This document shows, in pieces, positions 49,901 through 58,069 of a DNA stretch of 64,000 nt. Under the pieces are notes generated by a model. It had not been told where the DNA came from. It saw only the letters and a list, made by a program, of their open reading frames with translations, and did no database searches. The stretch comes from Planctobacterium marinum (GTDB lineage Bacteria > Pseudomonadota > Gammaproteobacteria > Enterobacterales > Alteromonadaceae). The translations under genes and the position numbers were made by a program. The stretch's first letter is position 1. Every line of letters starts with the position of its first letter. The stretch covers positions 4,030,001 to 4,094,000 of the forward strand of contig NZ_AP027272.1 of assembly GCF_036322805.1 (NCBI RefSeq). Reading direction: 5' to 3'.

Positions 49901-50856
49901 AATTCGGCTCCAAAGAAGAAGACATTCAGATAGAAGGTGATTTTGACGGTGATGGCATCGCCGATGTGGCAGTGCGCAGACCGTCAACCGGCACCTGGTA
50001 TGTTAAAAACTCCTCTGGTAGCAACCTGGGCTCTGCCCGAGAAGACGGTATTCAGCGGATTGAGTTTGGCGCAAAAGAAGATGATATCCCGGTAGCGGCT
50101 GATTACGATGGTGATGGCATTACTGACTTTGCAGTACGCCGTGCCAGCAACAGCATGTGGTACATCAAAAACTCCTCCGGCAGCAATTACAATTCTGCTC
50201 GAGAAGATGGTATTCAGCGGGTACAGTTTGGCTTACAAGAAGCCGATATTCCGGTGCCTGCCGATTATGATGGCGATGGCATCAGCGATATTGCCTTCCG
50301 CAGACCGTCGAATTCCACCTGGTACATTCTGGAATCAAGCAGCGGCGAGATTCAGCGCATTAAATTTGGTTTACAGGAAACGGATATTCCCGTACCTGCC
50401 GATTACGATGGCGATGGCAAAGCCGATGTCGCCTTCCGTCGCCCGTCTAACAAAACCTGGTATGTACTGCGCTCCAGCGATGAGGTCATTGAGCGTATTC
50501 AGTTTGGTCTGAACACCGCAGATATCCCGGTGGTGGGTGATTACGACGGTGATGGCAAAGCCGATATCGCGGTACGCCGTGAAAGCAACAGCATGTGGTA
50601 CATACTGCAATCCTCCGATGGCGAGATTGGCCGGGTTAACTTTGGTAAGTCTGACGGTATGGTGCCGGTACTTGCTCCTGTTTGGGAAAAACTCAACATG
50701 TTGGGCTGGCAGCAAGACTTTATAGACGCCACGCTGGCGGGCCGAGATTCCGCTGCGGCCTCAGAGGATGAAGAGGTTTTCTACGAGAAGGCTGAGTTCT
50801 TTACTCACCCTGAGTTGATAGAGGCAGACAGGCTCAATCAGGAGCCAATGCACTAA
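43981..50856 (+). CDS. Giant secreted multi-domain protein 1 (FN3-like, TSP3 and six-unit module)
   Basis: The 2291-residue protein has a signal peptide (MRARAALATYC...LPISAAA). The first about 400 residues resemble a beta-propeller (repeated DSVQFFDPETETL-like blades). Many fibronectin-III-like beta domains follow, with recurring YEYQVQxC strands and paired cysteines. A lectin/LamG-like region lies near 1310-1500 and calcium-binding thrombospondin-3-type repeats near 1702-1763 (DSDSDGVLDPYDAFPNDPNE). The six-unit DYDGDG module spans about 1938-2236, and a 55-residue acidic tail ends DRLNQEPMH. ATG 43981 follows GGAATGGAG; the upstream in-frame start at 43939 would lie on the terminator hairpin. 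A cell-surface or released adhesin-like role is inferred. It is paralogous along most of its length to the next gene. Confidence 0.85.
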   Translation: MRARAALATYCCIFISLFLPISAAAEDLLLSPYLGNNSETQFDARVLAISEQSGFVIFSSHSETIAGYEGQPNTTRNEAVYLKNLETEEVTLLSQTTSGEVTARIYTDTFSEITDNNSVFFVYYGSEPLSGSEYEGEWGDLDTLLFRLDLNSKIITPVPTPDVSYSSDYWMVTRNEYLYSYDRNNDQVLFSNDLGENWQALDITCRYGANFHDYTEAGEILFTCEDYNSDSVQFFDPETETLTTVSGIPPFETSRAYYNDGVEMSVNGDTILFAQNNTINLLSREAATTDQIDLGSMGLSDVRILTMDDSASFAILYARYGNRIYFDDETQYFTNNSPAYYYLPLTAGATPLRIDLYQADEGVSSTQFQRIFLSQDMTTVVLQGQYYVNGLRSAYSHSVEAMANHQFSTDLTEFNLTVTNDGVHTNQVSIEHNDTGELLFKIERYSAERGTTDTFWSTNSEFTDYQLGLKPGTNTYTAYPCDINMVCASDNGSSVEIETTDYAENHDWTLNITESSNYYSDRLQGTISNNNWPSSDRVRISYLNDLRKWYSNTLDYTFNIENNVDNLVMGVQPCTFSQLQNEDYVCAATASVKEIELPSQPEPQVLLSPDYSYIAVYFEQQQDIQYNILRRISDDEFTEVATNISSGWQDEDVTPGVNYQYQVQACDSSLSACRKSDTKYRRVDRDDFLSVNSVTVDTHSIIWRITSIFDSDEILVLRSSDGGEFNQIASLAPHATTFLDTGLVPGVRYEYQMQSRFNGETLDRVNVSRSTENLNSIIQASDAEITGLSVESNYAIGHNLSWDSVENATAYQIKVLLNGYSHKNLTIPATDAPSYFYNYQSQLNLRGSFEYRVTPVYSTCNEANNICEESLGVISSIVVESTKPTLVDKQLFPTNVVVSQQSLYGIVLEMSNSYLFDEFRIQRRIAGQEAWQYVGYIDDISSRDNTEFQDQSINLQSGETYEYQVQTCSSLLNQCATSTTHSIKYRGVRYAGEVIAPTITYENNQFNIDFNFDSDAFVGFAQLTATWNEYRNDSWTIENLSKNYTIQKDWRMSTGDTLNFSLRYCFHRPYWPYYESEDCTEYTEEIAVEITQSDGVLAPRLYWVNISTNDERNGFVINSRFETGTSYGRPETIEIFRATNGGYHQSIATVNVPDDDSYTVEYTDEGVEAGNHYTYATQACNSAGCSDYISSTIRLPQSGDDALPSKPEITHISQGEYTNQINIAFQGVSYDVNYYAYRADSQEGEFQRITSSSWRRVFEDDNLMADSTYYYRIDACNNAGCTESDVVAGKTASVYFSDSVEISGAALRETGNSSSSRLVLRGDTQAVDGMLDAFSGEMRFNQWLDLSEGWQISTTARVDADWSECTELLNFSLYLPQAENNYYSNRHSMSLGTLVYTGNGCTDNQELELFSLYLVSDLLGEPVIIESDLRESWQSFSMQFNEQGIFNFIIADEVIATSTEAIDLNIWKLAKFALTSNERWYEGSTYISYASLSVVAEPSLNEMDLISYYSPNFSAIHPRNIALYLSEEVDGSIQYLIIEEDSYDESNSVELQFGGRYNTYIKGLSPNRTYDLLVQKCRAETCGPFEYVREQTPSYQEYIYTSSIYANLDHQSQDIRIYLSSYVTDNADSYTIYREIVGEDDGKQSIAEFTVDDLFEHWLTSSDSFSVSDIIQGGQTAEYSYQVCNPIGCQESTRVDQITMPADSDSDGVLDPYDAFPNDPNESQDSDGDGIGNNADEDDDNDGIPDSIELANGMDPLNAYDAYEDMDGDGFNNTYEYLTSSEMNDADITPAETGVYESFASEKPKYVKISGDYVRDTLSWDGDFSIFAQFEDELAKPLTFTIEGKLTGDYLIFSEEYYRSRRFSLRVNGEQYDFSETPIRYLGSNGYFRYIGFPLEARDEAVTLELEFHGYGNYYPAAIYIDNLFIPMTDAKMVGQRVVADYDGDGKTDVAIRRGFLGTNYVLNSSDNEIQRIQFGSKEEDIQIEGDFDGDGIADVAVRRPSTGTWYVKNSSGSNLGSAREDGIQRIEFGAKEDDIPVAADYDGDGITDFAVRRASNSMWYIKNSSGSNYNSAREDGIQRVQFGLQEADIPVPADYDGDGISDIAFRRPSNSTWYILESSSGEIQRIKFGLQETDIPVPADYDGDGKADVAFRRPSNKTWYVLRSSDEVIERIQFGLNTADIPVVGDYDGDGKADIAVRRESNSMWYILQSSDGEIGRVNFGKSDGMVPVLAPVWEKLNMLGWQQDFIDATLAGRDSAAASEDEEVFYEKAEFFTHPELIEADRLNQEPMH
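49795..50856 (+). repeat. Near-identical 1062-bp block, copy 1
   Basis: Matches 56225-57286 base for base at a constant offset of 6430, with only four differences seen (two near 50650, one near 50756, one near 50784), all synonymous. It encodes the six-unit module and acidic tail of giant protein 1. Upstream of 49795 the two genes differ clearly. Confidence 0.95.
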
Positions 50857-50881
50857 AAACCGTTCAAATAGGACATTAACT

Positions 50882-50912
50882 AAAAAAGCGCATCAATCGA
50901 TGCGCTTTTTTT
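50882..50912 (+). terminator. Terminator of giant gene 1
   Basis: A6, GCGCATC-AATC-GATGCGC and T7 form a strong symmetric intrinsic terminator 26 bases after the stop codon. The identical hairpin recurs after giant gene 2, although the bases between stop and hairpin differ. Confidence 0.9.
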
Positions 50913-50953
50913 CTTCCACCGGCAATAGGAGTGGTTTTCAAGGTAATTCTAGA

Positions 50954-50981
50954 TTGAAAATCGTACACTATCCTGTAAACT
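50954..50981 (+). promoter_or_regulatory. Promoter of giant gene 2
   Basis: TTGAAA (50954-50959), a 16-base spacer and TAAACT (50976-50981), 72 bases before the start codon, arranged exactly as for giant gene 1. Confidence 0.6.
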
Positions 50982-50997
50982 CCGCAGCTGTTGAATG

Positions 50998-51025
50998 AGA
51001 CCCACTTGGTGGGTTTCTTTTTTTT
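50998..51025 (+). terminator. Terminator-like hairpin inside leader of giant gene 2
   Basis: ACCCAC-TTG-GTGGGT followed by a T-rich run (one C interrupts it) lies 27 bases before the ATG and downstream of the promoter. The stem differs from that of giant gene 1 in sequence detail but keeps the hairpin-plus-T-run form. The upstream gene already has its own terminator at 50882-50912. Confidence 0.65.
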
Positions 51026-51052
51026 GAGCATTATTTACGGAATGGAGTCCCT

Positions 51053-54000
51053 ATGTGTATTCGTACACTTTTATATGTCACCTCAAAATTATTTCTGGTA
51101 CTCCTTATTTCCACAGAACTCCAAGCATTAGAGTGGACTAATGAACCGTTGTCGCAAAACAAAGCTCACACCAATGCCCCGCATATTTTCGACATTGAGT
51201 CCAGCAAGTGCGAGAAGGATTGGACCTTTTCGAACAGCATTACAAGTCTTTATTGCACAAATGGAGTGCTGTTTAAACGAGATGTAAAAACAGGCAAAAC
51301 TGAATCTTTCTTGTTAACTTCACATGGCATTAAAAATCCCAAAATATTAATTTACGATGGTCAAGCAAATACCATCATTTTTGCTGCAAGTTATAACAAT
51401 CGAATCTACTATAAAGATGATCAGCAGCAATTTGCATCTTCCTCCTTAAGTATATTTCAGCTTAAACTGGCCACTGGTTCAAAGCCCAAGAGGATAGAAT
51501 TATCATCCTCTGATGATGATTTAACCTCGTTTACGGTAGAGCAACTTGAGAATGCAGTGGCAGTACTGTTTTCAAAAACCAGCACTGAGCAGGCCCCTTC
51601 TGATGGCTTATTTTTCAATCGCGATGCGAGTACAAATAGACAGCCCGTTTTAATCCAATCTAACGAACTACAATTAACAATAACCAATGATGCAGTACAC
51701 CAAAACCTGCTCACAATAGATTACGAATCTGAGGCAGATGTTCTTTTTAAAATTGAAAGAGAAAGTGAGTTAACCGGGTTTACTGATATTTTTTGGTTAG
51801 AAGGCTCCCATTTTACCGATTATAAAATGGGACTCAGACCGGGAAATAATACATACAGAGTATATGTATGTGAAGTGAGCATGATATGCGAAGAAACCCC
51901 CGCAGCCACACAAAGCATTGCAACGCAGGCGTTTTTTGAGAACAATGATTGGTCTGTGAATGTCTCTGAATCTGATGCTTCGTATTCATCTGAGCTGCAA
52001 GGCACCATTGCTAATGCCAACTGGCCATCTGCAGATTTCTTAAGAGTACACTTGCTACACAAAAAAGCAAAATATGTTGTTCAAAATCAAAGCTATAGTT
52101 TTAAAATTGATGTTGATAACAATAATCTGTTAGTGGGCGTTCAGCCTTGTATGTCGTCTTCAATTGAAAACCTCCCGTATGTTTGTGCCGAATTTACCAC
52201 ATCAAAATCGATTTCCTTACCCGTCAAGCCAACAATTGTGCCGCTTTTAGCTCCCGATTACAGTTATATCGCGGTTCACTTTGAGGAAGAGGAAAATGTT
52301 CTGTACTCCATCGAACGCAGTCTAGAAGATCACAGTTTTCTTCCAATAGCCTCAGATACGGAAAGTGGATGGCGCGATACTGATGTGCGCCCGGGTAGTC
52401 TCTATACTTACCGTGTTATAGCCTGTGACCAGGCCAATTCTGTTTGCCGCACAAGTAATAGCAAATCAGTTGAATTGAACCGAAGAAATTCAATCAGCGG
52501 TTTTTCGAGTGCCCGCTCAGGGTACATAGAATTGTCTTTAAGAAACTACCTTGATTACGATGAAATTGCTATATCAAGAGAGGATGGCGCCGGGGATTTT
52601 CATAAGATTGCTTCAATTGCCCCTCACGTCAGCAACTTTATCGATTCTGATATTATCCCCGGTGCCGATTATCGTTACCTTATTGAAATGTTATTAGATG
52701 GCGAAGCTGTCGAACAAATCTATCTGACGGAAAGCTACCCCGAACCCCGCACCTTCGTCCCGATGGCCGCAGAAGAAGAAATCAGACTTCGAATCGATGA
52801 AAATTATTCACTTGGTCATTTCTTAACCTGGAACGATGTTGAAAACGCCACATCTTGGGCAGTCAGAGCTGCAACCAACCGTTACAACGTTGACACTGTG
52901 TTCATTGAGAAAACTGATACGCCCTCCTATTTTTACTCTTACGCGCAGCAAACAGATAAAACCCCGTATTTGGAATACCAAATTATACCCATCTTCAACG
53001 ATTGTATTATTGAGCAGTACGATTGCTCTAGCCAATATGGGTTTAGCACTTTTATTAAATCAGGGCCACTATCTATTTCCCTTACCGATAAAGCACTGTT
53101 TCCAGCAGAGTTTAATTTGCAACAAACCAGTTTAAACACGGTTACTCTAGACATAAAAACCACCTTTGTTACTGACAGTTACAGAATTGAACGTAAAAAC
53201 AGTAATGAACAGAGTTGGGAAGTCATTAGCTTTGAGGAGGTAGATAATTATTTCAACGACCTGGTTGTTATTGATGATGCAACGCATTTGATAGCCGGTG
53301 ACACTTACCAGTATAGAATAACCGCTTGTTCATCCTTACTAAAAACGTGTACCACTAGCCAAGTACAATCCGTTACATACAATGGTGAACAATATCAAGG
53401 CAAGGCACTAACACCGTCGATTAATTACCAAAATAATCGATTCAATATAGATTTGCATTTTCCTCCAGACTACTACATTAGTTTTGCCGAAATAGCTGCG
53501 AGTTGGCGGAATCATCACCAGACATGGCGAACAGAAAACGTGGCAGAGCCAATAGAGATTGCACAACAAAACTACATGGAAGAAGGAGACGATATTAGCT
53601 TTACAGTACGATATTGCTTCCATGCACTTAATACCTCTCAGTCCGAAGATTGCTCTGAACACTCTAATAACGTAATCATAAACATCGAGGGCGAAAACCG
53701 ACACTATCCACCTCAAATATCTACCTTATCAAATACAGTCATCTCTTCAGAATCTGCCATTCGAGTGTCTGGGCACTTTAGAGATGGGGAGGGCGTTGGT
53801 CGCCCAGATTCGATAGAAATATACAAGGCAACGAATGACGGTCCACATCGTAGTATTGCAGCTATTGAGATAGACGATGCGAGTGGCACTGACTTTGAGT
53901 ATATGGACACTGACATAACCTATGGGAATTACTACCAATATGGTGCTCGAGCATGTAATCAATACGGATGCGATGAAGATTTAAAATACACCTTATACTA

Positions 54001-57000
54001 TGCCGCCCCTGACACAAATGATGGGCAACAAAAACCCTCTTTCAAGACTATATCTGATGGAGAATTCATAGATCAGATTGCCATTGAAGTCGGTGATGAG
54101 TTGTCGACTCAACCTATAATTTCTCTATTTCGTGCGGAATCTGAGGAGGGTGATTTTCAATACGTTGATTCACTCTGGAATACTTACTTCTTCACTGACC
54201 GTGATCTGGAAGCAAACACCACCTACTTCTATCGTCTCGAAGCCTGCATTAGTGGCATTTGTACGACTTCGGATATTGGCCAGGGTCGAACTGCTTCAGC
54301 CTTTAATACTGACCCTATTGAGATAAGCGGCGAGTTATTGCTCGAAGCACGCAATAACCATAAAGGTTTGGTAACCCTAAGTGGGCATGTTGAAGCCATG
54401 GATGGAATCCTTGATGCGGCAGTGGGCGAACTGAGGTTTAATCAATGGTTTTATATCAATGAAGGCTGGCAGCTATCGACACATGCCCGACTAGATGCTG
54501 GCTGGGCAGAATGTGAATCGCTACTCGATTTTAGTCTCTTTTTATCCGGCGCGGAGCACACCAGCACAGAACACACCAACACATTCGCTTCTATATATTT
54601 TACAGGAAATGGTTGTTCAGAATTTCCGAACCTTGAGCTTTTCAAACTTTATTTTATTTCTGATTATTTCGATGCCCCGCTCCCACTTGATGACAAGTTC
54701 AAAGAAGTTTGGACAGACTATTCTGTGCAATTCGATAGTGCTGGATTTTTCACTTTTTACATCGCCGATGAGCTCTTAGCGACTGCGGATAGCCAACTCG
54801 ACCTCTCTGTTTATGGACTTTCAAAACTCAAATTGGGCACCAATGATCCTTATCAAGGTGCCACTCATTTAAGCTCTGTCAGTATAGACATAGCGGCTAC
54901 TCCCTCTCTAACACAACAAAGCCTTGTCAGTTATTATTCACCTGAGCTTGAAGAGTTGCACGCCAGAAATATAGCCATCGCGCTATCAGAAAATTTTTCT
55001 GGCTCCTTGCAATACATAACCGCCGAGGGCTCCAACTTGGGTACTGTTAACAATCTGATAGTTAGCTCTGGAGGCAGATACAACACCTATATTGAAGATC
55101 TACTGCCTAATAAAAGCTACGAGTTTTTACTGCGTCGATGCCATCAGGAAATTTGTGGCCCCTATGAATACCGGAAAATATCAACTCCAAGTTATAGCCA
55201 AATTAGTTACATGCCTTATATAGCAACTGCATTAAACGAGCAGGACTATTCTGTTGATATAACCATGTACTCTGATTATTACATAGAAATTATCGACACT
55301 TTTACGCTATATCGTCAGATAGAGGGCATCGACGAAACTCCCGTCATTTTCGCTCAATTTACCACTGAAGATCTCATGAATTATTGGCTTGCTCATGATG
55401 ATCACTATCTTCTCTCTGATACATTAGAATACCACCAGAGCGCCTCATACGTTTTAGAGGCTTGCAACCCCATAGGCTGCAAAACAGACACGAATAATAC
55501 TACATTTACTATGCCGGGTGATGCTGACAATGACGGGGTATTAGACCCTTACGATGCATTCCCCAACGATCCCAATGAAACTATGGATACTGATGGAGAC
55601 GGTGTAGGCAACAACGCAGATGAGGATGATGACGGTGATACCATCCCAGATCTGCTCGAAGTTTCGTTGGGTTTAGATCCCTTGAATCGCTATGATGCTT
55701 ATGTTGACTTGGACGATGATGGCTTTAGCAATGCCTTTGAATACGTTACAGGTGCTGATTTAAATGACCCAAACATTACCCCAGAGCAATTTGAAATATT
55801 TGAATCATTCTCTAGCGGTACATCGAGGTTTGTAAACATTTACGGTGAACACACAAGTTCTGACAACAGCATAGATGGTAACTCTTCAATTCGGTCGTGG
55901 TTACGCTTTGGCTCTGAATCGAGTATTACTTTTAGTATTACCGGTAAATTGATGGACGGATATTTTGTATTTACAGAACTTTATGATTACAGAACCGAGT
56001 TTTCACTCAAGATTGATGACGTTAACGTAGATTTTTCTACTTCCAGGGTTAAGCATCTTGCTTCAAATGGTAACTGGCAGAGTCTGGGCATTCCAGTGGA
56101 GGCTACTGATCAAGAAGTTACCGTTGAATTGAAATTTGAACTCCACGAATACTATTATTCAGGTGAAGTCTACATCGACAATATCTTCATCCCCATGACC
56201 GATGCCAAGCTAGTTAACCGCAGTGTGGCTGATTACGATGGCGATGGTAAAACCGATGTGGCCATACGACGTGGCTTCCTGGGGACTAACTATGTGCTCA
56301 ATAGCTCAGATAATGAGATTCAACGTATTCAATTCGGCTCCAAAGAAGAAGACATTCAGATAGAAGGTGATTTTGACGGTGATGGCATCGCCGATGTGGC
56401 AGTGCGCAGACCGTCAACCGGCACCTGGTATGTTAAAAACTCCTCTGGTAGCAACCTGGGCTCTGCCCGAGAAGACGGTATTCAGCGGATTGAGTTTGGC
56501 GCAAAAGAAGATGATATCCCGGTAGCGGCTGATTACGATGGTGATGGCATTACTGACTTTGCAGTACGCCGTGCCAGCAACAGCATGTGGTACATCAAAA
56601 ACTCCTCCGGCAGCAATTACAATTCTGCTCGAGAAGATGGTATTCAGCGGGTACAGTTTGGCTTACAAGAAGCCGATATTCCGGTGCCTGCCGATTATGA
56701 TGGCGATGGCATCAGCGATATTGCCTTCCGCAGACCGTCGAATTCCACCTGGTACATTCTGGAATCAAGCAGCGGCGAGATTCAGCGCATTAAATTTGGT
56801 TTACAGGAAACGGATATTCCCGTACCTGCCGATTACGATGGCGATGGCAAAGCCGATGTCGCCTTCCGTCGCCCGTCTAACAAAACCTGGTATGTACTGC
56901 GCTCCAGCGATGAGGTCATTGAGCGTATTCAGTTTGGTCTGAACACCGCAGATATCCCGGTGGTGGGTGATTACGACGGTGATGGCAAAGCCGATATCGC

Positions 57001-57286
57001 GGTACGCCGTGAAAGCAACAGCATGTGGTACATACTGCAATCCTCCGATGGCGAGATTGGCCGGGTTAACTTTGGTAAGTCCGATGGTATGGTGCCGGTA
57101 CTTGCTCCTGTTTGGGAAAAACTCAACATGTTGGGCTGGCAGCAAGACTTTATAGACGCCACGCTGGCGGGCCGAGATTCCGCTGCTGCCTCAGAGGATG
57201 AAGAGGTTTTCTATGAGAAGGCTGAGTTCTTTACTCACCCTGAGTTGATAGAGGCAGACAGGCTCAATCAGGAGCCAATGCACTAA
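51053..57286 (+). CDS. Giant secreted multi-domain protein 2, paralogue of protein 1
   Basis: The 2077-residue protein has a signal peptide (MCIRTLLYVTSKLFLVLLISTELQA) behind the same GGAATGGAGTCCCT leader as protein 1. It aligns with protein 1 from the TITNDAVHQN / TVTNDGVHTN region onward, so it lacks about 200 residues of the N-terminal propeller-like part. Fibronectin-III-like domains with paired cysteines follow, then a lectin-like region (about 1080-1280) and thrombospondin-3-type repeats (about 1489-1550). A beta domain (about 1590-1720) precedes the six-unit module (about 1724-2022) and the acidic tail. The tail is identical in protein sequence to protein 1, while the rest differs strongly. 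It is probably an exported calcium-binding surface protein; its ligand is unknown. Confidence 0.85.
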   Translation: MCIRTLLYVTSKLFLVLLISTELQALEWTNEPLSQNKAHTNAPHIFDIESSKCEKDWTFSNSITSLYCTNGVLFKRDVKTGKTESFLLTSHGIKNPKILIYDGQANTIIFAASYNNRIYYKDDQQQFASSSLSIFQLKLATGSKPKRIELSSSDDDLTSFTVEQLENAVAVLFSKTSTEQAPSDGLFFNRDASTNRQPVLIQSNELQLTITNDAVHQNLLTIDYESEADVLFKIERESELTGFTDIFWLEGSHFTDYKMGLRPGNNTYRVYVCEVSMICEETPAATQSIATQAFFENNDWSVNVSESDASYSSELQGTIANANWPSADFLRVHLLHKKAKYVVQNQSYSFKIDVDNNNLLVGVQPCMSSSIENLPYVCAEFTTSKSISLPVKPTIVPLLAPDYSYIAVHFEEEENVLYSIERSLEDHSFLPIASDTESGWRDTDVRPGSLYTYRVIACDQANSVCRTSNSKSVELNRRNSISGFSSARSGYIELSLRNYLDYDEIAISREDGAGDFHKIASIAPHVSNFIDSDIIPGADYRYLIEMLLDGEAVEQIYLTESYPEPRTFVPMAAEEEIRLRIDENYSLGHFLTWNDVENATSWAVRAATNRYNVDTVFIEKTDTPSYFYSYAQQTDKTPYLEYQIIPIFNDCIIEQYDCSSQYGFSTFIKSGPLSISLTDKALFPAEFNLQQTSLNTVTLDIKTTFVTDSYRIERKNSNEQSWEVISFEEVDNYFNDLVVIDDATHLIAGDTYQYRITACSSLLKTCTTSQVQSVTYNGEQYQGKALTPSINYQNNRFNIDLHFPPDYYISFAEIAASWRNHHQTWRTENVAEPIEIAQQNYMEEGDDISFTVRYCFHALNTSQSEDCSEHSNNVIINIEGENRHYPPQISTLSNTVISSESAIRVSGHFRDGEGVGRPDSIEIYKATNDGPHRSIAAIEIDDASGTDFEYMDTDITYGNYYQYGARACNQYGCDEDLKYTLYYAAPDTNDGQQKPSFKTISDGEFIDQIAIEVGDELSTQPIISLFRAESEEGDFQYVDSLWNTYFFTDRDLEANTTYFYRLEACISGICTTSDIGQGRTASAFNTDPIEISGELLLEARNNHKGLVTLSGHVEAMDGILDAAVGELRFNQWFYINEGWQLSTHARLDAGWAECESLLDFSLFLSGAEHTSTEHTNTFASIYFTGNGCSEFPNLELFKLYFISDYFDAPLPLDDKFKEVWTDYSVQFDSAGFFTFYIADELLATADSQLDLSVYGLSKLKLGTNDPYQGATHLSSVSIDIAATPSLTQQSLVSYYSPELEELHARNIAIALSENFSGSLQYITAEGSNLGTVNNLIVSSGGRYNTYIEDLLPNKSYEFLLRRCHQEICGPYEYRKISTPSYSQISYMPYIATALNEQDYSVDITMYSDYYIEIIDTFTLYRQIEGIDETPVIFAQFTTEDLMNYWLAHDDHYLLSDTLEYHQSASYVLEACNPIGCKTDTNNTTFTMPGDADNDGVLDPYDAFPNDPNETMDTDGDGVGNNADEDDDGDTIPDLLEVSLGLDPLNRYDAYVDLDDDGFSNAFEYVTGADLNDPNITPEQFEIFESFSSGTSRFVNIYGEHTSSDNSIDGNSSIRSWLRFGSESSITFSITGKLMDGYFVFTELYDYRTEFSLKIDDVNVDFSTSRVKHLASNGNWQSLGIPVEATDQEVTVELKFELHEYYYSGEVYIDNIFIPMTDAKLVNRSVADYDGDGKTDVAIRRGFLGTNYVLNSSDNEIQRIQFGSKEEDIQIEGDFDGDGIADVAVRRPSTGTWYVKNSSGSNLGSAREDGIQRIEFGAKEDDIPVAADYDGDGITDFAVRRASNSMWYIKNSSGSNYNSAREDGIQRVQFGLQEADIPVPADYDGDGISDIAFRRPSNSTWYILESSSGEIQRIKFGLQETDIPVPADYDGDGKADVAFRRPSNKTWYVLRSSDEVIERIQFGLNTADIPVVGDYDGDGKADIAVRRESNSMWYILQSSDGEIGRVNFGKSDGMVPVLAPVWEKLNMLGWQQDFIDATLAGRDSAAASEDEEVFYEKAEFFTHPELIEADRLNQEPMH
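56225..57286 (+). repeat. Near-identical 1062-bp block, copy 2
   Basis: Partner of 49795-50856 (about 99.6 percent identical by eye). The sharp left boundary at GTGGCTGATTACGATGG and the right boundary at the stop codon suggest a gene-conversion tract, not whole-gene duplication. Confidence 0.95.
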
Positions 57287-57312
57287 TCCTTTAGCCAATG
57301 GTGGTATAAACT

Positions 57313-57342
57313 AAAAAAGCGCATCAATCGATGCGCTTTTTT
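57313..57342. terminator. Bidirectional terminator between giant gene 2 and anti-sigma gene
   Basis: A6, GCGCATC-AATC-GATGCGC and T6, the same hairpin as at 50882-50912. It is symmetric and stands between converging genes, so it can serve both. Confidence 0.88.
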
Positions 57343-57361
57343 GTTTATCCCGAAATAGCGA

Positions 57362-58069
57362 TTATTCCCTTGCAGGTCCAGTTGCAGACATACAACTTTT
57401 GACTTGCGCGGCCATTAATTGATACTGCTCTTCGAAACCCGGCATGATTGCTAGTTTCATCAATGTCTCGCTTTGCTCGCCCATTTGTGTGAGAGGGATC
57501 TGACTGTTAACCGCTATCGCTAATGCTTGCTTATCTCTGTAGGCAAGATCTGCAATGTATTTCGCCAATGGTGAGCTACTCAATGGATTGCTGCCATCTA
57601 CGGAGTAGCGACACTCTATCTTGATGCCACTGTCTGTGGCTTTACTGCGACTCCCCGTCACCTGAAGTAACTCAGCGCTTTCTGAAAGCATAGGCGCTTT
57701 ACGCGCAGCGGACTGGGTAGTCGGTGTTTTATCTGCTAGCTCACTAACAAAATCAGCGGCAGGTTCGACCTTCGTCAGCTTCTCTTCTGGCAATGACTCT
57801 GGCAGCGAGGTCTCCGCATCAGACTGAAGTCCCTGCGGTGTAAAGTCTTGCCTCTGGGAAACAAAAATCAGCGACACCAGTACAACAGAGGCAGCAACCG
57901 ACAACCAACGATTGCGCTGACTCAGAAACGACTTAGATTTATTCTGGCTAGCGACACGGTGCCTGGCATATTCCAGTATTGCTTCATCAGTCTTTGTCGA
58001 GGCCTCAGGCTTTTCTGTACTTTGATATAAATCCGAAACGAACTTTTCATCATTATTTTCGTTAGTCAT
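57362..58069 (-). CDS. Putative membrane anti-sigma factor
   Basis: This 235-residue protein has a charged N-terminal cytoplasmic part (about 1-55, TNENNDEKFVSDLYQSTEKPEAST...) and one transmembrane helix (about 58-75, RWLSVAASVVLVSLIFVSQ). The rest is a periplasmic domain with two cysteines (IECRYSVDG and VKSCMSATG) that could form a disulfide. No zinc-binding HxxxCxxC anti-sigma motif is present, so family membership rests on context: it overlaps the 3' end of an ECF sigma factor gene by eight bases and has the single-helix topology of anti-sigma factors. ATG 58069 has GGGAG six bases upstream. What the periplasmic part senses is unknown. Confidence 0.7.
   Translation of the reverse strand: MTNENNDEKFVSDLYQSTEKPEASTKTDEAILEYARHRVASQNKSKSFLSQRNRWLSVAASVVLVSLIFVSQRQDFTPQGLQSDAETSLPESLPEEKLTKVEPAADFVSELADKTPTTQSAARKAPMLSESAELLQVTGSRSKATDSGIKIECRYSVDGSNPLSSSPLAKYIADLAYRDKQALAIAVNSQIPLTQMGEQSETLMKLAIMPGFEEQYQLMAAQVKSCMSATGPARE

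Noticed and set aside
43921-51030. Leader peptides in the giant gene leaders (ATG in TTGAATGA reading MKPT or MRPTWWVSFF)
   Set aside because: The two peptides differ in length and end, no ribosome binding site precedes them, and the reading is probably a by-product of the hairpin sequence.
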